A stretch of 55,648 nt of DNA, from assembly GCA_964397995.1 (NCBI GenBank), contig CAYNLG010000018.1, positions 1-55,648 of the forward strand. Direction: 5' to 3'. This stretch comes from CAYNLG01 sp964397995. Its GTDB lineage: Bacteria; Planctomycetota; Phycisphaerae; FEN-1346. Below the pieces are notes generated by a model that was not told the origin of the DNA, made no database searches, and worked only from the letters and a program-made list of their open reading frames with translations. Below are positions 16,650-23,955 of the stretch, piece by piece. The number at the start of each line of letters is the position of its first letter. Positions within the stretch are counted from its first letter, which is position 1. A program made the position numbers and the translations under genes.

Positions 16650-18117
16650 TCGCGGGCTCGGCGGGCCGGGGCGCCGCCGCGGACGTGGGCGGGGCGGCCG
16701 TGTCCATGGCCTCGGGCGCGCCCGAGGCCGGCCGGCCGAGGAGCCGCTCCCGCAGCCGCGCCATCCCGGAGGCCACGCGCCCGCGGACGGTGTTCAGCCC
16801 CATCCGCACCAGGTCCATGCGGTACGGGTGCCACAGGATGCGCGCGAGAATCTTCCGCCGCCCCAGCCGCTGGAACTTCCGCTGCAGGCGGCACAGCCGC
16901 TCCGACGACAGGTGCCGCGACAGGTTCACCAGCGTCTCCGGCCGCGGGTGCCCGACGTACGTCAGACGCGACCAGTCCATGTTTGGCCCCACCAGGCCGC
17001 GCGCCCGGGCCTCGTCCCAAACGGGCGTCCCGGGGTAGGGCAGGAGGATGTAGCAGTCGGTGATCGCCAGGGGCAGGGCCTTCAGGAACCGCCACGTCTC
17101 CCGGACCCGGGCCTCGGTCTCGTCGGGCGTCCCGATGATGAACGAGCCGGAGACGAACAGGCCGTGCCGGTGGAGCGTCTCGACCGCCGCCCGGTTCTGC
17201 TCGACCGTCACGCCGTCCTTCAGCTGCGCCAGCGTCTCCGGGCAGCCCGACTCCAGGCCCATGTTCACGCTCGCCACGTGCATGCCCTTCAGAAGCTCGG
17301 CGAGCTCGTTTGTGACGAGGTTCGCCCGGGCGTTGCAGGTGAACCGGACGCGGCCGAGGAGCTTGCGTTCCTCCAGCAGCGCCGCGATGGCCTTCAGCCG
17401 CCCGAGGTCCGCGCAGAAAAGGTCGTCGTAGAACGAGATCAGCGCGACGCCGTGCTCGTCCACCAGCCGCGCGATCTCTTCCACCACGTACTCGGCCGAG
17501 AAGAACCGGACCTTGCCGGGCCAGTACCGCGTCGAGGCGCAGAACGTGCATCGGTACGGGCAGCCGCGCGACGTGAACAGGTGGGCGTGCCGGTGGACCG
17601 GGCCGAGGGTCCGGTCCGGGAAGGGCAGGGCGTCCAGCGGGTCGATGTGCTCGACCGGCTCGGTGGCGCGGACCGTCTCGCCGTCGCGGAACGCCACGCC
17701 GCGGAGGCCTTCGAGCCGCGCGGCCGGGAAGCCGCCCGTCTCCTCCCAGAGGTCCAGCAGGCGCAGCACCGTCCGCTCGCCCTCGCCGAGGACCGCGACG
17801 TCCATCTCCGGATAGAGCGACTCCGGCAGCATCGAGACGTGGATGCCGCCCACCATCACCGGCAGGCCGCGCGCCTGGGCGGCCCGGGCGATGGCGCGGG
17901 CGCGGCCGAAGTAGGGGCTGGTGGAGCTGATGGCCACCAGGTCCGGCTCCAGGGCGTCCATCGCCCGCTCGACGTGCCGGTCCGCGTGGTGGATGCGGTA
18001 GGCCCCGGGGCGCTCGCGATGAATCATGGCCGCCAGGTACTGGACGCCGAGGGCGGGCTGGCGCAGGTCGACCTCGCACTCCGGGTTCAGGGCCGTGGCC
18101 AGCAGAAGCGTCTTCAT
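16618..18117 (-). CDS. B12-binding-type radical SAM enzyme (copy B)
   Basis: 499 residues. Residues ~1-150 form a B12-binding-like Rossmann domain (G-V-Q-Y-L-A-A-M-I; V-G-G-I-H-V-S; V-L-G-E-G-E), although the canonical D-x-H-x-x-G cobalt-ligand motif is not seen. The iron-sulfur cluster motif C-P-Y-R-C-T-F-C is at 186-193, followed by a radical SAM barrel and a basic ~120-residue C-terminal region. Members of this class (HpnJ/BchE-like) methylate or rearrange lipids and cofactors. It is the last gene of a minus-strand operon and a close paralogue of 19120-20532. The substrate is unknown. Confidence 0.9.
   Translation of the reverse strand: MKTLLLATALNPECEVDLRQPALGVQYLAAMIHRERPGAYRIHHADRHVERAMDALEPDLVAISSTSPYFGRARAIARAAQARGLPVMVGGIHVSMLPESLYPEMDVAVLGEGERTVLRLLDLWEETGGFPAARLEGLRGVAFRDGETVRATEPVEHIDPLDALPFPDRTLGPVHRHAHLFTSRGCPYRCTFCASTRYWPGKVRFFSAEYVVEEIARLVDEHGVALISFYDDLFCADLGRLKAIAALLEERKLLGRVRFTCNARANLVTNELAELLKGMHVASVNMGLESGCPETLAQLKDGVTVEQNRAAVETLHRHGLFVSGSFIIGTPDETEARVRETWRFLKALPLAITDCYILLPYPGTPVWDEARARGLVGPNMDWSRLTYVGHPRPETLVNLSRHLSSERLCRLQRKFQRLGRRKILARILWHPYRMDLVRMGLNTVRGRVASGMARLRERLLGRPASGAPEAMDTAAPPTSAAAPRPAEPATTAATPTADR
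17742..17876. repeat. 135-base perfect direct repeat, copy in radical SAM gene B
   Basis: Identical base for base to 20157-20291. It encodes the C-terminal part of the B12-binding-like domain (the segment around V-G-G-I-H-V-S-M-L-P-E). Confidence 0.9.
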
Positions 18118-18641
18118 CCGACCCCCCTCGCGTGCCGGCCGCCGGTGTGCCGCGCGGCGTCCGCGACGAACCCGCGCACCGCCTCGATGAACCGCTGCCG
18201 CTCGCGGCTCGGCCGGGGCGCCGGGGGCGGGTGCGCGACCCGGTCCCGCACGACGCCCTCCAGGTCGGCGATGTCATGGACCACCGTCACGCCGTCGGTC
18301 TCGGCCAGCGCCGCCGCCAGCTGGAGCTGGTGGTCGTCGCTGTCGAGCTCGCCGGCGTCGCGGCGGCGCGGCACGACGACCAGGGGCGTGCCGAAGCGCA
18401 GCGCGTTCAGCACGGTCCCCGCCCCGCAGTGCCCCACGACCAGTGAGGCCTCCCGGAACCGGTCCATCGCCTCGCCGAACCCCAGGAACCGCACGTGCCG
18501 CGCGTGGGCCGGCTCGTAGGCCATCGTCCCACGCTGGATGAGCACGTCCTCGTCGAGGGCGGCGGCAATGCGGTCCATCTCGCGCACGAGGCGCGTGAAT
18601 TCGATGCCCCGGTCCGCCGTGCCCACGGTCACGAAAATCAT
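18114..18641 (-). CDS. Alg13-like catalytic glycosyltransferase subunit (GT28 C-terminal)
   Basis: 175 residues from ATG 18641 (GGGAGG upstream; the frame is open further but M-I-F-V-T-V-G-T is the invariant family start). V-V-G-H-C-G-A-G-T-V-L-N near residue 80 is the nucleotide-sugar binding motif of GT28/EpsF/Alg13 subunits. Such proteins are half of a split GT-B enzyme and need a membrane partner, here the Alg14-like gene directly upstream, with which it overlaps by four bases. The pair would add a sugar, often HexNAc or a uronic acid, to a lipid-linked acceptor at the inner membrane face. Confidence 0.9.
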   Translation of the reverse strand: MIFVTVGTADRGIEFTRLVREMDRIAAALDEDVLIQRGTMAYEPAHARHVRFLGFGEAMDRFREASLVVGHCGAGTVLNALRFGTPLVVVPRRRDAGELDSDDHQLQLAAALAETDGVTVVHDIADLEGVVRDRVAHPPPAPRPSRERQRFIEAVRGFVADAARHTGGRHARGVG

Positions 18642-19120
18642 AGGAGCCTCCCGTGGTACTCGGCCCGTCCGCCGAAGCGGTCCAGCAGCCCCGGCCACTG
18701 GACGAAGGTACGCCCCGCCAGGTGCCGGCAGAGGCGCCCCGTCAGCGACGGCGTGTCGATGCGCGACACCGATTCAATATAGAGCGTCGGCCGCCGGAAA
18801 AGCAAACGCGCTACCAGAAGCGCCGGAATGGCCACCTCCGCCCCCGTGCTGATCAGACAGTCCGGACGCTCCCGCCGCATCAGCCGCACCAGGTGCCCCA
18901 CCCCCAACGCCAGGCTCACCAGAATGCCGAACGGCTGCTGGTACCCCCAGACGCAGGGCAGCCGGTGGACCCGGGCGAACTCTGGCAGCGCCAGGTCCCG
19001 CACCGCCGGGAACCCCGTCACGAACAGGACCGCCTCGTGGTCGGGGCCGAGGGCGGCGGCGATGGCGGCCGCCTGCGTCAGGTGCCCCCCGGCCGACGAG
19101 ACCAGCGCCACGCGGGCCAT
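18638..19120 (-). CDS. Alg14/PssD-like membrane subunit of split glycosyltransferase
   Basis: 160 residues. V-A-L-V-S-S-A-G-G-H-L-T-Q at the N-terminus and C-L-I-S-T-G-A-E-V-A-I-P in the middle are the hallmarks of Alg14/EpsE/PssD proteins, which recruit the Alg13 half to the membrane and bind the acceptor. The start at 19120 shares its first base position with the stop of the upstream radical SAM gene, and the 3' end overlaps the Alg13-like gene, so all three are translationally coupled. Confidence 0.9.
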   Translation of the reverse strand: MARVALVSSAGGHLTQAAAIAAALGPDHEAVLFVTGFPAVRDLALPEFARVHRLPCVWGYQQPFGILVSLALGVGHLVRLMRRERPDCLISTGAEVAIPALLVARLLFRRPTLYIESVSRIDTPSLTGRLCRHLAGRTFVQWPGLLDRFGGRAEYHGRLL

Positions 19121-20532
19121 CACGCCCCCTCCACCGGCCGCCCAAGCCCGACGGCCCGCCCCGCACGCCGCACCAGCTTCGCCGCGGCGCCGGCGGCCAT
19201 GCGCCCGGCCGTCCGCATCAGGTCCATCCGGTACGGGTGCCACAGAATGTTCGAGAGGATCTTCCGGTACCCCAACGCGACGAACTTCCGGTAGATGCGC
19301 ACCAGCCGTGCCGCCGACAGGTGCTCCGACAGGTTGACCAGCCGCGCCGGGTCCGGCCGCGCCCCGTACGTCAGGCGGCTCCAGTCCATGTCGGTCGAGA
19401 CGAGCCCGCGCGCCAAGGCGTAGTCCCAGACGGGCGTGCCGGGGTAGGGGATCAGGATGTTGGCCTCGGTGATCGCCAGCGGCGCCGCCTTCAGGAACCG
19501 GTAGGTCTCCATCATCTGGGCCTCGGTCTCCTCCGGCGCGCCGATGATGAATGAGCCGGAGACGAAGTGGCCGTGCCGGTGCAGCGTCTCGATGGCCGCC
19601 CGGTTCTGCTCCACCGTCACCCGGTCCTTCAGATACGCCAGGGTCTCCTCGCAGCCGCTCTCCAGGCCCATGTTGACGCTGACGACGTTCATCGCCTTGA
19701 GGACCTCGGCGAGCTCGTCCGTGACGATGTTCGCCCGGGCGTTGCACGTGAAGCGGAGCCGCTCCGCCAGGCCCCGCTCGCGCAGCAGCCCGGCGATCGC
19801 CTGCAGCCGCTTCAGGTTCGCGCAGAAGAGGTCGTCGTAGAAGCTGACCAGCGCCACCTCGGGATGGTCCGTCACCAGTCGCGCGATCTCCTCCACCACG
19901 TACTCGGCCGAGAAGAACCGGACCTTGCCGTGCCAGTAGCGCGTCGAGGCGCAGAACGCGCAGTGGTACGGGCACCCCCGCGACGTGAACAGGTGGGCGT
20001 GCCGGTGGACCGGGGCCAGCGTTCGGTCCGGCGGCACGAGCGCGTCCAGCGGGTCCACCGGCGCGGGCGGGGGCGTCCGCACGACCGGGCCCCCGCCGTC
20101 GCGGAACGCCACACCCGGGATGCCTTCGAGGCGCGCGGCCGGAAAGCCGCCCGTTGCCTCCCAGAGGTCCAGCAGGCGCAGCACCGTCCGCTCGCCCTCG
20201 CCGAGGACCGCGACGTCCATCTCCGGATAGAGCGACTCCGGCAGCATCGAGACGTGGATGCCGCCCACCATCACCGGCAGGCCGCGCGCCTTGGCGGCCC
20301 GGGCGGCGTCGCGGGCGCGGCCGAAGTAGGGGCTGGTGGAACTGACGGCCACCAGGTCCGGCTCCAGGGCGTCCATGGCCCGCTCGACGTGCTGGTCGGC
20401 GTGGTGGATGCGGTAGGCCCCGGGCCGCTCACGGTGAATCATGGCCGCCAGGTACTGGACGCCGAGGGCGGGCTGGCGCAGGTCGAGCTCGCGCTCGGGG
20501 TCGAGGGCCGTGATGAACAGGAGCGTTTTCAC
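19120..20532 (-). CDS. B12-binding-type radical SAM enzyme (copy A)
   Basis: 470 residues with a GTG start. Same architecture as 16618-18117: B12-binding-like domain 1-150, cluster motif C-P-Y-H-C-A-F-C at 187-194, radical SAM barrel, basic tail. The two proteins are nearly identical over the first ~145 residues, clearly less so in the barrel and much less in the last 100, so the substrate-facing regions have diverged. It is followed without a gap by the Alg14/Alg13 pair and preceded by a FemAB-like gene 31 bases away. Confidence 0.9.
   Translation of the reverse strand: MKTLLFITALDPERELDLRQPALGVQYLAAMIHRERPGAYRIHHADQHVERAMDALEPDLVAVSSTSPYFGRARDAARAAKARGLPVMVGGIHVSMLPESLYPEMDVAVLGEGERTVLRLLDLWEATGGFPAARLEGIPGVAFRDGGGPVVRTPPPAPVDPLDALVPPDRTLAPVHRHAHLFTSRGCPYHCAFCASTRYWHGKVRFFSAEYVVEEIARLVTDHPEVALVSFYDDLFCANLKRLQAIAGLLRERGLAERLRFTCNARANIVTDELAEVLKAMNVVSVNMGLESGCEETLAYLKDRVTVEQNRAAIETLHRHGHFVSGSFIIGAPEETEAQMMETYRFLKAAPLAITEANILIPYPGTPVWDYALARGLVSTDMDWSRLTYGARPDPARLVNLSEHLSAARLVRIYRKFVALGYRKILSNILWHPYRMDLMRTAGRMAAGAAAKLVRRAGRAVGLGRPVEGA
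20157..20291. repeat. 135-base perfect direct repeat, copy in radical SAM gene A
   Basis: Identical to 17742-17876, 2415 bases away in the same orientation. Flanking sequence differs at many third positions, so the identity is a local tract. Confidence 0.9.
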
Positions 20533-20563
20533 GCGCCGAACGCCTCCGTGTCGGGCCGTCGGG

Positions 20564-21595
20564 TCACCGGTGCTTCTGCAGCCATCGGGCCAGGGCGGCG
20601 CCGAGGCGGCTCCCGGCCGCCCGCTGCGTCAGCCGCCACAGCCGCGCGTGCAGCGGGCTGAGCTCGTCCCGGTATATCCGAAGGGGGCGGGGCTTGCCTC
20701 CCCATTTCTCTTTGAAGCGGATCAGCCCCGCGTCGGTCGGCCGCGACGTCATGAAGTCGAACGTCCGGGCGCCGGCCTCGGCGCTGCGGCGGATGGCCTC
20801 GTAGAAAAGCGCATCGTTCGGCCGCAACGCGAACGCCTCCGGGTCCGAGGCCCCGAAGAAGTAGTGGACGACGTCGCCGCTCCGGACCAGCACCAGCCCC
20901 GCCACCAGCCGCCCCTCGTGCCGCGCCCCCAGCACCTCGGCCGGGCCGCCCGGCGCGGCCAGTTGCGCGTGCAGGGCCCGGAGGAACCGGCGCGTCCACG
21001 TCGTGGGCTCGCCGTGGCGCTTCATCGTCTCGGCGTAGAGGTCGTACAGGGCGTCCATCTCGGCGGCGTCCGCCACCGGCGCGACCGCGACGCCGGCCTT
21101 GTGGGCCTTGCGGACGTTGCGCATGACCGCCGACGGGTACGGCCGCCCCGCCGAGAAGTCCAGCCCGCCGAGGTCGAGCAGGTGGTGGACGGCCTCGGTC
21201 ACCTCATAGCCCGGCGGAGCGTCGAAGGCGTCGAAGGCCGTCCGCACGATGCGGACCTCGTGGACGCGGCGTCGGCGGAGGGCCTCGCGGAGGGCGGCCA
21301 CCAGGGCGCCGAAGGCCGCCGGGTCGCCGACGAGGCCGCCGTACGGCAGGTTCGCGTAGAAGAGGCGCACGGGCCCGAACCTCAGGTGCACCCCCGCCAG
21401 CGCCGCCGCCCACCGGCCGTCCCGCTCCAGCGCATAGTACGCCGCCTTTGCCCCCAGCCCCTCCTCCAGCACGCGGTTCCAGGCGGGCGAGCAGAAGAAC
21501 GGGACGGACCGCCCCTCCAGGCACGCGTCCAGCCGCGGGTCGGATAGGGTCAGTTCTGCCAGGGGCATCGGGGTCGCCGGGGCGGGCGTCCTCAC
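20564..21595 (-). CDS. FemAB/BioF2-like GNAT-fold transferase (copy 2)
   Basis: 343 residues. L-P-Y-G-G-L-V-G-D in the N-terminal half, then P-N-D-A-L-F-Y-E-A-I, F-D-F-M-T-S-R and F-K-E-K-W-G-G-K in the C-terminal half align with copy 1 at 6054-7067, but overall similarity is modest. Predicted to attach an aminoacyl or acyl group to a glycan. GTG 21595 is preferred as start because it gives the four-base GTGA overlap used repeatedly here; ATG 21568 is the alternative. Confidence 0.83.
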   Translation of the reverse strand: MRTPAPATPMPLAELTLSDPRLDACLEGRSVPFFCSPAWNRVLEEGLGAKAAYYALERDGRWAAALAGVHLRFGPVRLFYANLPYGGLVGDPAAFGALVAALREALRRRRVHEVRIVRTAFDAFDAPPGYEVTEAVHHLLDLGGLDFSAGRPYPSAVMRNVRKAHKAGVAVAPVADAAEMDALYDLYAETMKRHGEPTTWTRRFLRALHAQLAAPGGPAEVLGARHEGRLVAGLVLVRSGDVVHYFFGASDPEAFALRPNDALFYEAIRRSAEAGARTFDFMTSRPTDAGLIRFKEKWGGKPRPLRIYRDELSPLHARLWRLTQRAAGSRLGAALARWLQKHR

Positions 21596-22299
21596 GCGTC
21601 CACGTAAATCTTCAGGTCGAACCGGTAGACGTGCGTGACGCCGCCGTACTGTCGGTGATCGGGGGGTTGCGGCAGGACCTCGGACCGCAGACCCCGCTCC
21701 TCCAGGGCGCGGCGCATGGCCTTCACGTCCACCCAGTGCCAGTGCGACGTGTCCTGCGAGTACTTCAGCTTCCGCGCGAGTTCCGCCGGCCGGAGCAGCA
21801 GGGCCAGCAGCCGCTTCAGGTTGTGCAGGTGCAGCCGGTACCGGTGCTGTTTGCTCGGCAGGTCCCCGAGCAGGAGGATCCCCGGCCGCTTCACCAGGGC
21901 CAGGAACCGGTCCAGCGTGTCGCGCCAGGCCTCGACGTAGTGCCAGACGCCGTAGCAGAGGACCTTCGTGAAGGTCCCGTCGGCGAACGGCACCGCCTCG
22001 GCGCACGCCGCCGCCAGCGGTGCCTCCGGAAAGTGCTGCCGCGCCAGCACCAGCTGGCTCGGTGCGAAGTCCACGCCCGCCACCTCCGCCCCCGAGAGGT
22101 CCCGCAGCAGCGACAGCAGCAGCCCGCTGCCGCATCCCACGTCCAGCAGCCGGTCCTCGGGCCCGAGCTCGAGTTTGGCGGCCACGTCGGCGGCAATCAG
22201 GCGGGTCTGCGCCAGGTCCGGGCCGCGCTCCACGCTCAGCAACAGGTCCTGGTGGTCCCGGGCCCATCGGTCCCATTTGCGCTGTGCCGCCTGGTCCAT
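21592..22299 (-). CDS. Class I SAM methyltransferase (UbiE/Methyltransf_11 type)
   Basis: 235 residues from ATG 22299 with GGAG ahead; an upstream extension lacks conserved features. Motif I is L-L-D-V-G-C-G-S-G-L-L-L, motif II A-G-V-D-F-A-P-S, then V-P-F-A-D-G-T-F and K-V-L-C-Y-G-V-W-H. First gene of the minus-strand unit that leads into FemAB, radical SAM, Alg14, Alg13 and radical SAM genes. Likely methylates a sugar or lipid intermediate. Confidence 0.87.
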   Translation of the reverse strand: MDQAAQRKWDRWARDHQDLLLSVERGPDLAQTRLIAADVAAKLELGPEDRLLDVGCGSGLLLSLLRDLSGAEVAGVDFAPSQLVLARQHFPEAPLAAACAEAVPFADGTFTKVLCYGVWHYVEAWRDTLDRFLALVKRPGILLLGDLPSKQHRYRLHLHNLKRLLALLLRPAELARKLKYSQDTSHWHWVDVKAMRRALEERGLRSEVLPQPPDHRQYGGVTHVYRFDLKIYVDA

Positions 22300-22428
22300 G
22301 GGGGCTCCGAGGGGGGTCACGCGCCAGGCCGCGACCCCGGGGACCGTCCCCGGCCGCGCGGCCCGGCGGAAGAACGCGCGGGCGCCGGCGCCTGGCGGCG
22401 CCGGGCGCTGCGCTCGTCGCAAGCGGTC

Positions 22429-22456
22429 ATTCTAGTTGCCCCCCGGGAGGTGTCAA
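22429..22456 (-). promoter_or_regulatory. Predicted promoter of the radical SAM/Alg13-14 operon
   Basis: On the minus strand TTGACA (22456-22451), 16-base spacer, TAGAAT (22434-22429). It leaves a leader of about 120 bases before the methyltransferase ATG, the longest in the window. Confidence 0.65.
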
Positions 22457-22501
22457 CGTCATTCCCCGCGGCCCCCGGCCGGCCGCCCCGCGACCGCCGC
22501 G

Positions 22502-23251
22502 CTAGCGCCCCTCGGCCCGGACCATCCGCCCGTACAGGCACGACCGCACCCCGGCGGCGAACGGGCAGGCGTTCATCACCCGCTCGTACAGGACCGCGCC
22601 CAGCCAGGCCGGCGCGCAGCCGAGGAAGTACCAGGACGTCGTCTCGTAGGCGCGGACCTCCACACCGGCCAGCCCCGCTTGCCGCCCCGCCCGGCGCAGC
22701 GCGCCGGCCGTGTTCGCCCGCAGGTACACCGGGTAGGCTTCGCCCTCCGGGTCGCGGGCCCCGAAGAGCCCCTGGAGGCGGGCCCGCACGGCCCCACCGA
22801 CCCGTTCGTACAGCCACACCCCCGGGTGGCAGGCGTTGACCGTCAGGAAGTACAGCGCGCCCCCCGGCCGCAGCACGCGGGCGATCTCCCGCAAGTGCCC
22901 CACCGGGTCGGCCACGTGCTCCAGCACGAACGTGCTCAGGGCCGCGTCGACGCTCGCGTCCGGCAGGGGCAGGGCGTCGCCCTCCAGGACGTGGGCCTCG
23001 TCCAGGTCCGGGTTCGCCAGCACCGCCGGGTCGATGTCCACGCCGATGACCCGCGACGGCCGCGCCAGAAGCCCCACCAAGTACCGCGAGCAGGCCGGCC
23101 CCGCCCCGACGTCGAGCAGGACGCCGCCCTTGGCCACCCCCTCGGCGGCCCAGCCCCCGTACAGGTCCATGACGGGGTTGGCGTCGGCGTCGCCGTAGAG
23201 GGCGTCGCGCCAGGCGACCGGCACGGGCAGGGCACGGAGCGGGTTCCACAT
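22502..23251 (-). CDS. Class I SAM methyltransferase (third in the island)
   Basis: 249 residues. L-L-D-V-G-A-G-P-A-C near residue 46, V-I-G-V-D-I-D-P, L-P-L-P-D-A-S-V-D and V-L-E-H-V-A-D-P form the Methyltransf_11 core. The C-terminal third is specific to this protein and holds several aromatic and cysteine residues. AAGGA precedes the ATG. It has its own promoter and is followed by ~200 bases before the next minus-strand gene, so it may be a single-gene unit. Confidence 0.87.
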   Translation of the reverse strand: MWNPLRALPVPVAWRDALYGDADANPVMDLYGGWAAEGVAKGGVLLDVGAGPACSRYLVGLLARPSRVIGVDIDPAVLANPDLDEAHVLEGDALPLPDASVDAALSTFVLEHVADPVGHLREIARVLRPGGALYFLTVNACHPGVWLYERVGGAVRARLQGLFGARDPEGEAYPVYLRANTAGALRRAGRQAGLAGVEVRAYETTSWYFLGCAPAWLGAVLYERVMNACPFAAGVRSCLYGRMVRAEGR

Positions 23252-23285
23252 GGCGGGTCCTTGATGGGGCGCGGCTCAGGCGGGC

Positions 23286-23314
23286 ACTATAGGCTGCCCG
23301 GACCCCGGCCGCAA
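23286..23314 (-). promoter_or_regulatory. Predicted promoter of the third methyltransferase
   Basis: On the minus strand TTGCGG (23314-23309), 17-base spacer, TATAGT (23291-23286), about 35 bases ahead of the ATG. Confidence 0.65.
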
Positions 23315-23352
23315 CCAACCGCGGGGCCCGGGCCCTCGCTGGCGCCGCAGGC

Positions 23353-23381
23353 TTGACGCCCGGGGCCCGATGCCGTACCGT
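23353..23381 (+). promoter_or_regulatory. Predicted promoter with start codon at +1
   Basis: TTGACG (23353-23358), 17-base spacer, TACCGT (23376-23381). The expected transcription start is about 23388, and the ATG of the acyltransferase is 23389, with no Shine-Dalgarno sequence. This predicts a leaderless transcript. Confidence 0.6.
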
Positions 23382-23388
23382 CTGGCCC

Positions 23389-23955
23389 ATGCGGCTGCTT
23401 CTGGGCGTGGTCAACTTTCTCCGGGTCATGTACTGGCGCCTCGTGCTGCTGGTGCGCGGCGGCCGCATCGGCCGGCGCTGCCGCATCCAGCCCGGCGTCT
23501 GTCTCGCCTGCCGCCCTGGCCACCCCATCCTCCTCGGCGACGGGGTCCAGCTGATGCGCGGCGTGGTGCTCTCGACGTCGCGCTCCGGGCGCATCGAACT
23601 CGGCGACCACGTCTACGTCGGCGAATACGGCGTCGTCACCAGCAACGCCGCCATCACCGTCGGCCCGGACACCATCATCGCCCCCCACGTCGACCTGGTC
23701 GACTTCAACCACCGGGTGGACGACCCGGACCGCAACGTCATCGACCAGCCGCTCGACGCGCGGCCCATCGCCATCGGCCGCGACGTCTGGCTCGGCGCGA
23801 GCGTCCGCGTCCTCGCCGGCGTCACCCTCGGCGACCGCGCCGTTGTCGGCGCCGGCGCCGTCGTCACCCGCGACGTGCCCGAGCGGGGCATCGCCGTCGG
23901 CGTTCCGGCCCGGGTCGTCGGGACGCGCGGCCCGGCGGAAGGCGCCCAGGCGTGA
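23389..23955 (+). CDS. Left-handed beta-helix acyltransferase (copy 3)
   Basis: 188 residues from ATG 23389. Hexapeptide repeats run from about residue 30 to 175 (I-E-L-G-D-H-V-Y-V-G; I-A-I-G-R-D-V-W-L-G; V-T-L-G-D-R-A-V-V-G-A-G-A-V-V), with V-D-F-N-H-R-V in the loop that carries the catalytic histidine in these O-acetyltransferases. The first 20 residues are hydrophobic and basic. It overlaps the following membrane protein by four bases (GTGA). Confidence 0.91.
   Translation: MRLLLGVVNFLRVMYWRLVLLVRGGRIGRRCRIQPGVCLACRPGHPILLGDGVQLMRGVVLSTSRSGRIELGDHVYVGEYGVVTSNAAITVGPDTIIAPHVDLVDFNHRVDDPDRNVIDQPLDARPIAIGRDVWLGASVRVLAGVTLGDRAVVGAGAVVTRDVPERGIAVGVPARVVGTRGPAEGAQA

Noticed and set aside
17742..20291. 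The radical SAM repeat as an insertion-sequence pair
   Set aside because: The repeats are inside coding domains of homologous genes, are direct, lack terminal inverted repeats and carry no transposase.
22317..22422. Upstream extension of the methyltransferase at 22299
   Set aside because: The added 41 residues are Arg/Ala/Pro-rich without conservation signals, while ATG 22299 has GGAG upstream and starts the usual family N-terminus.
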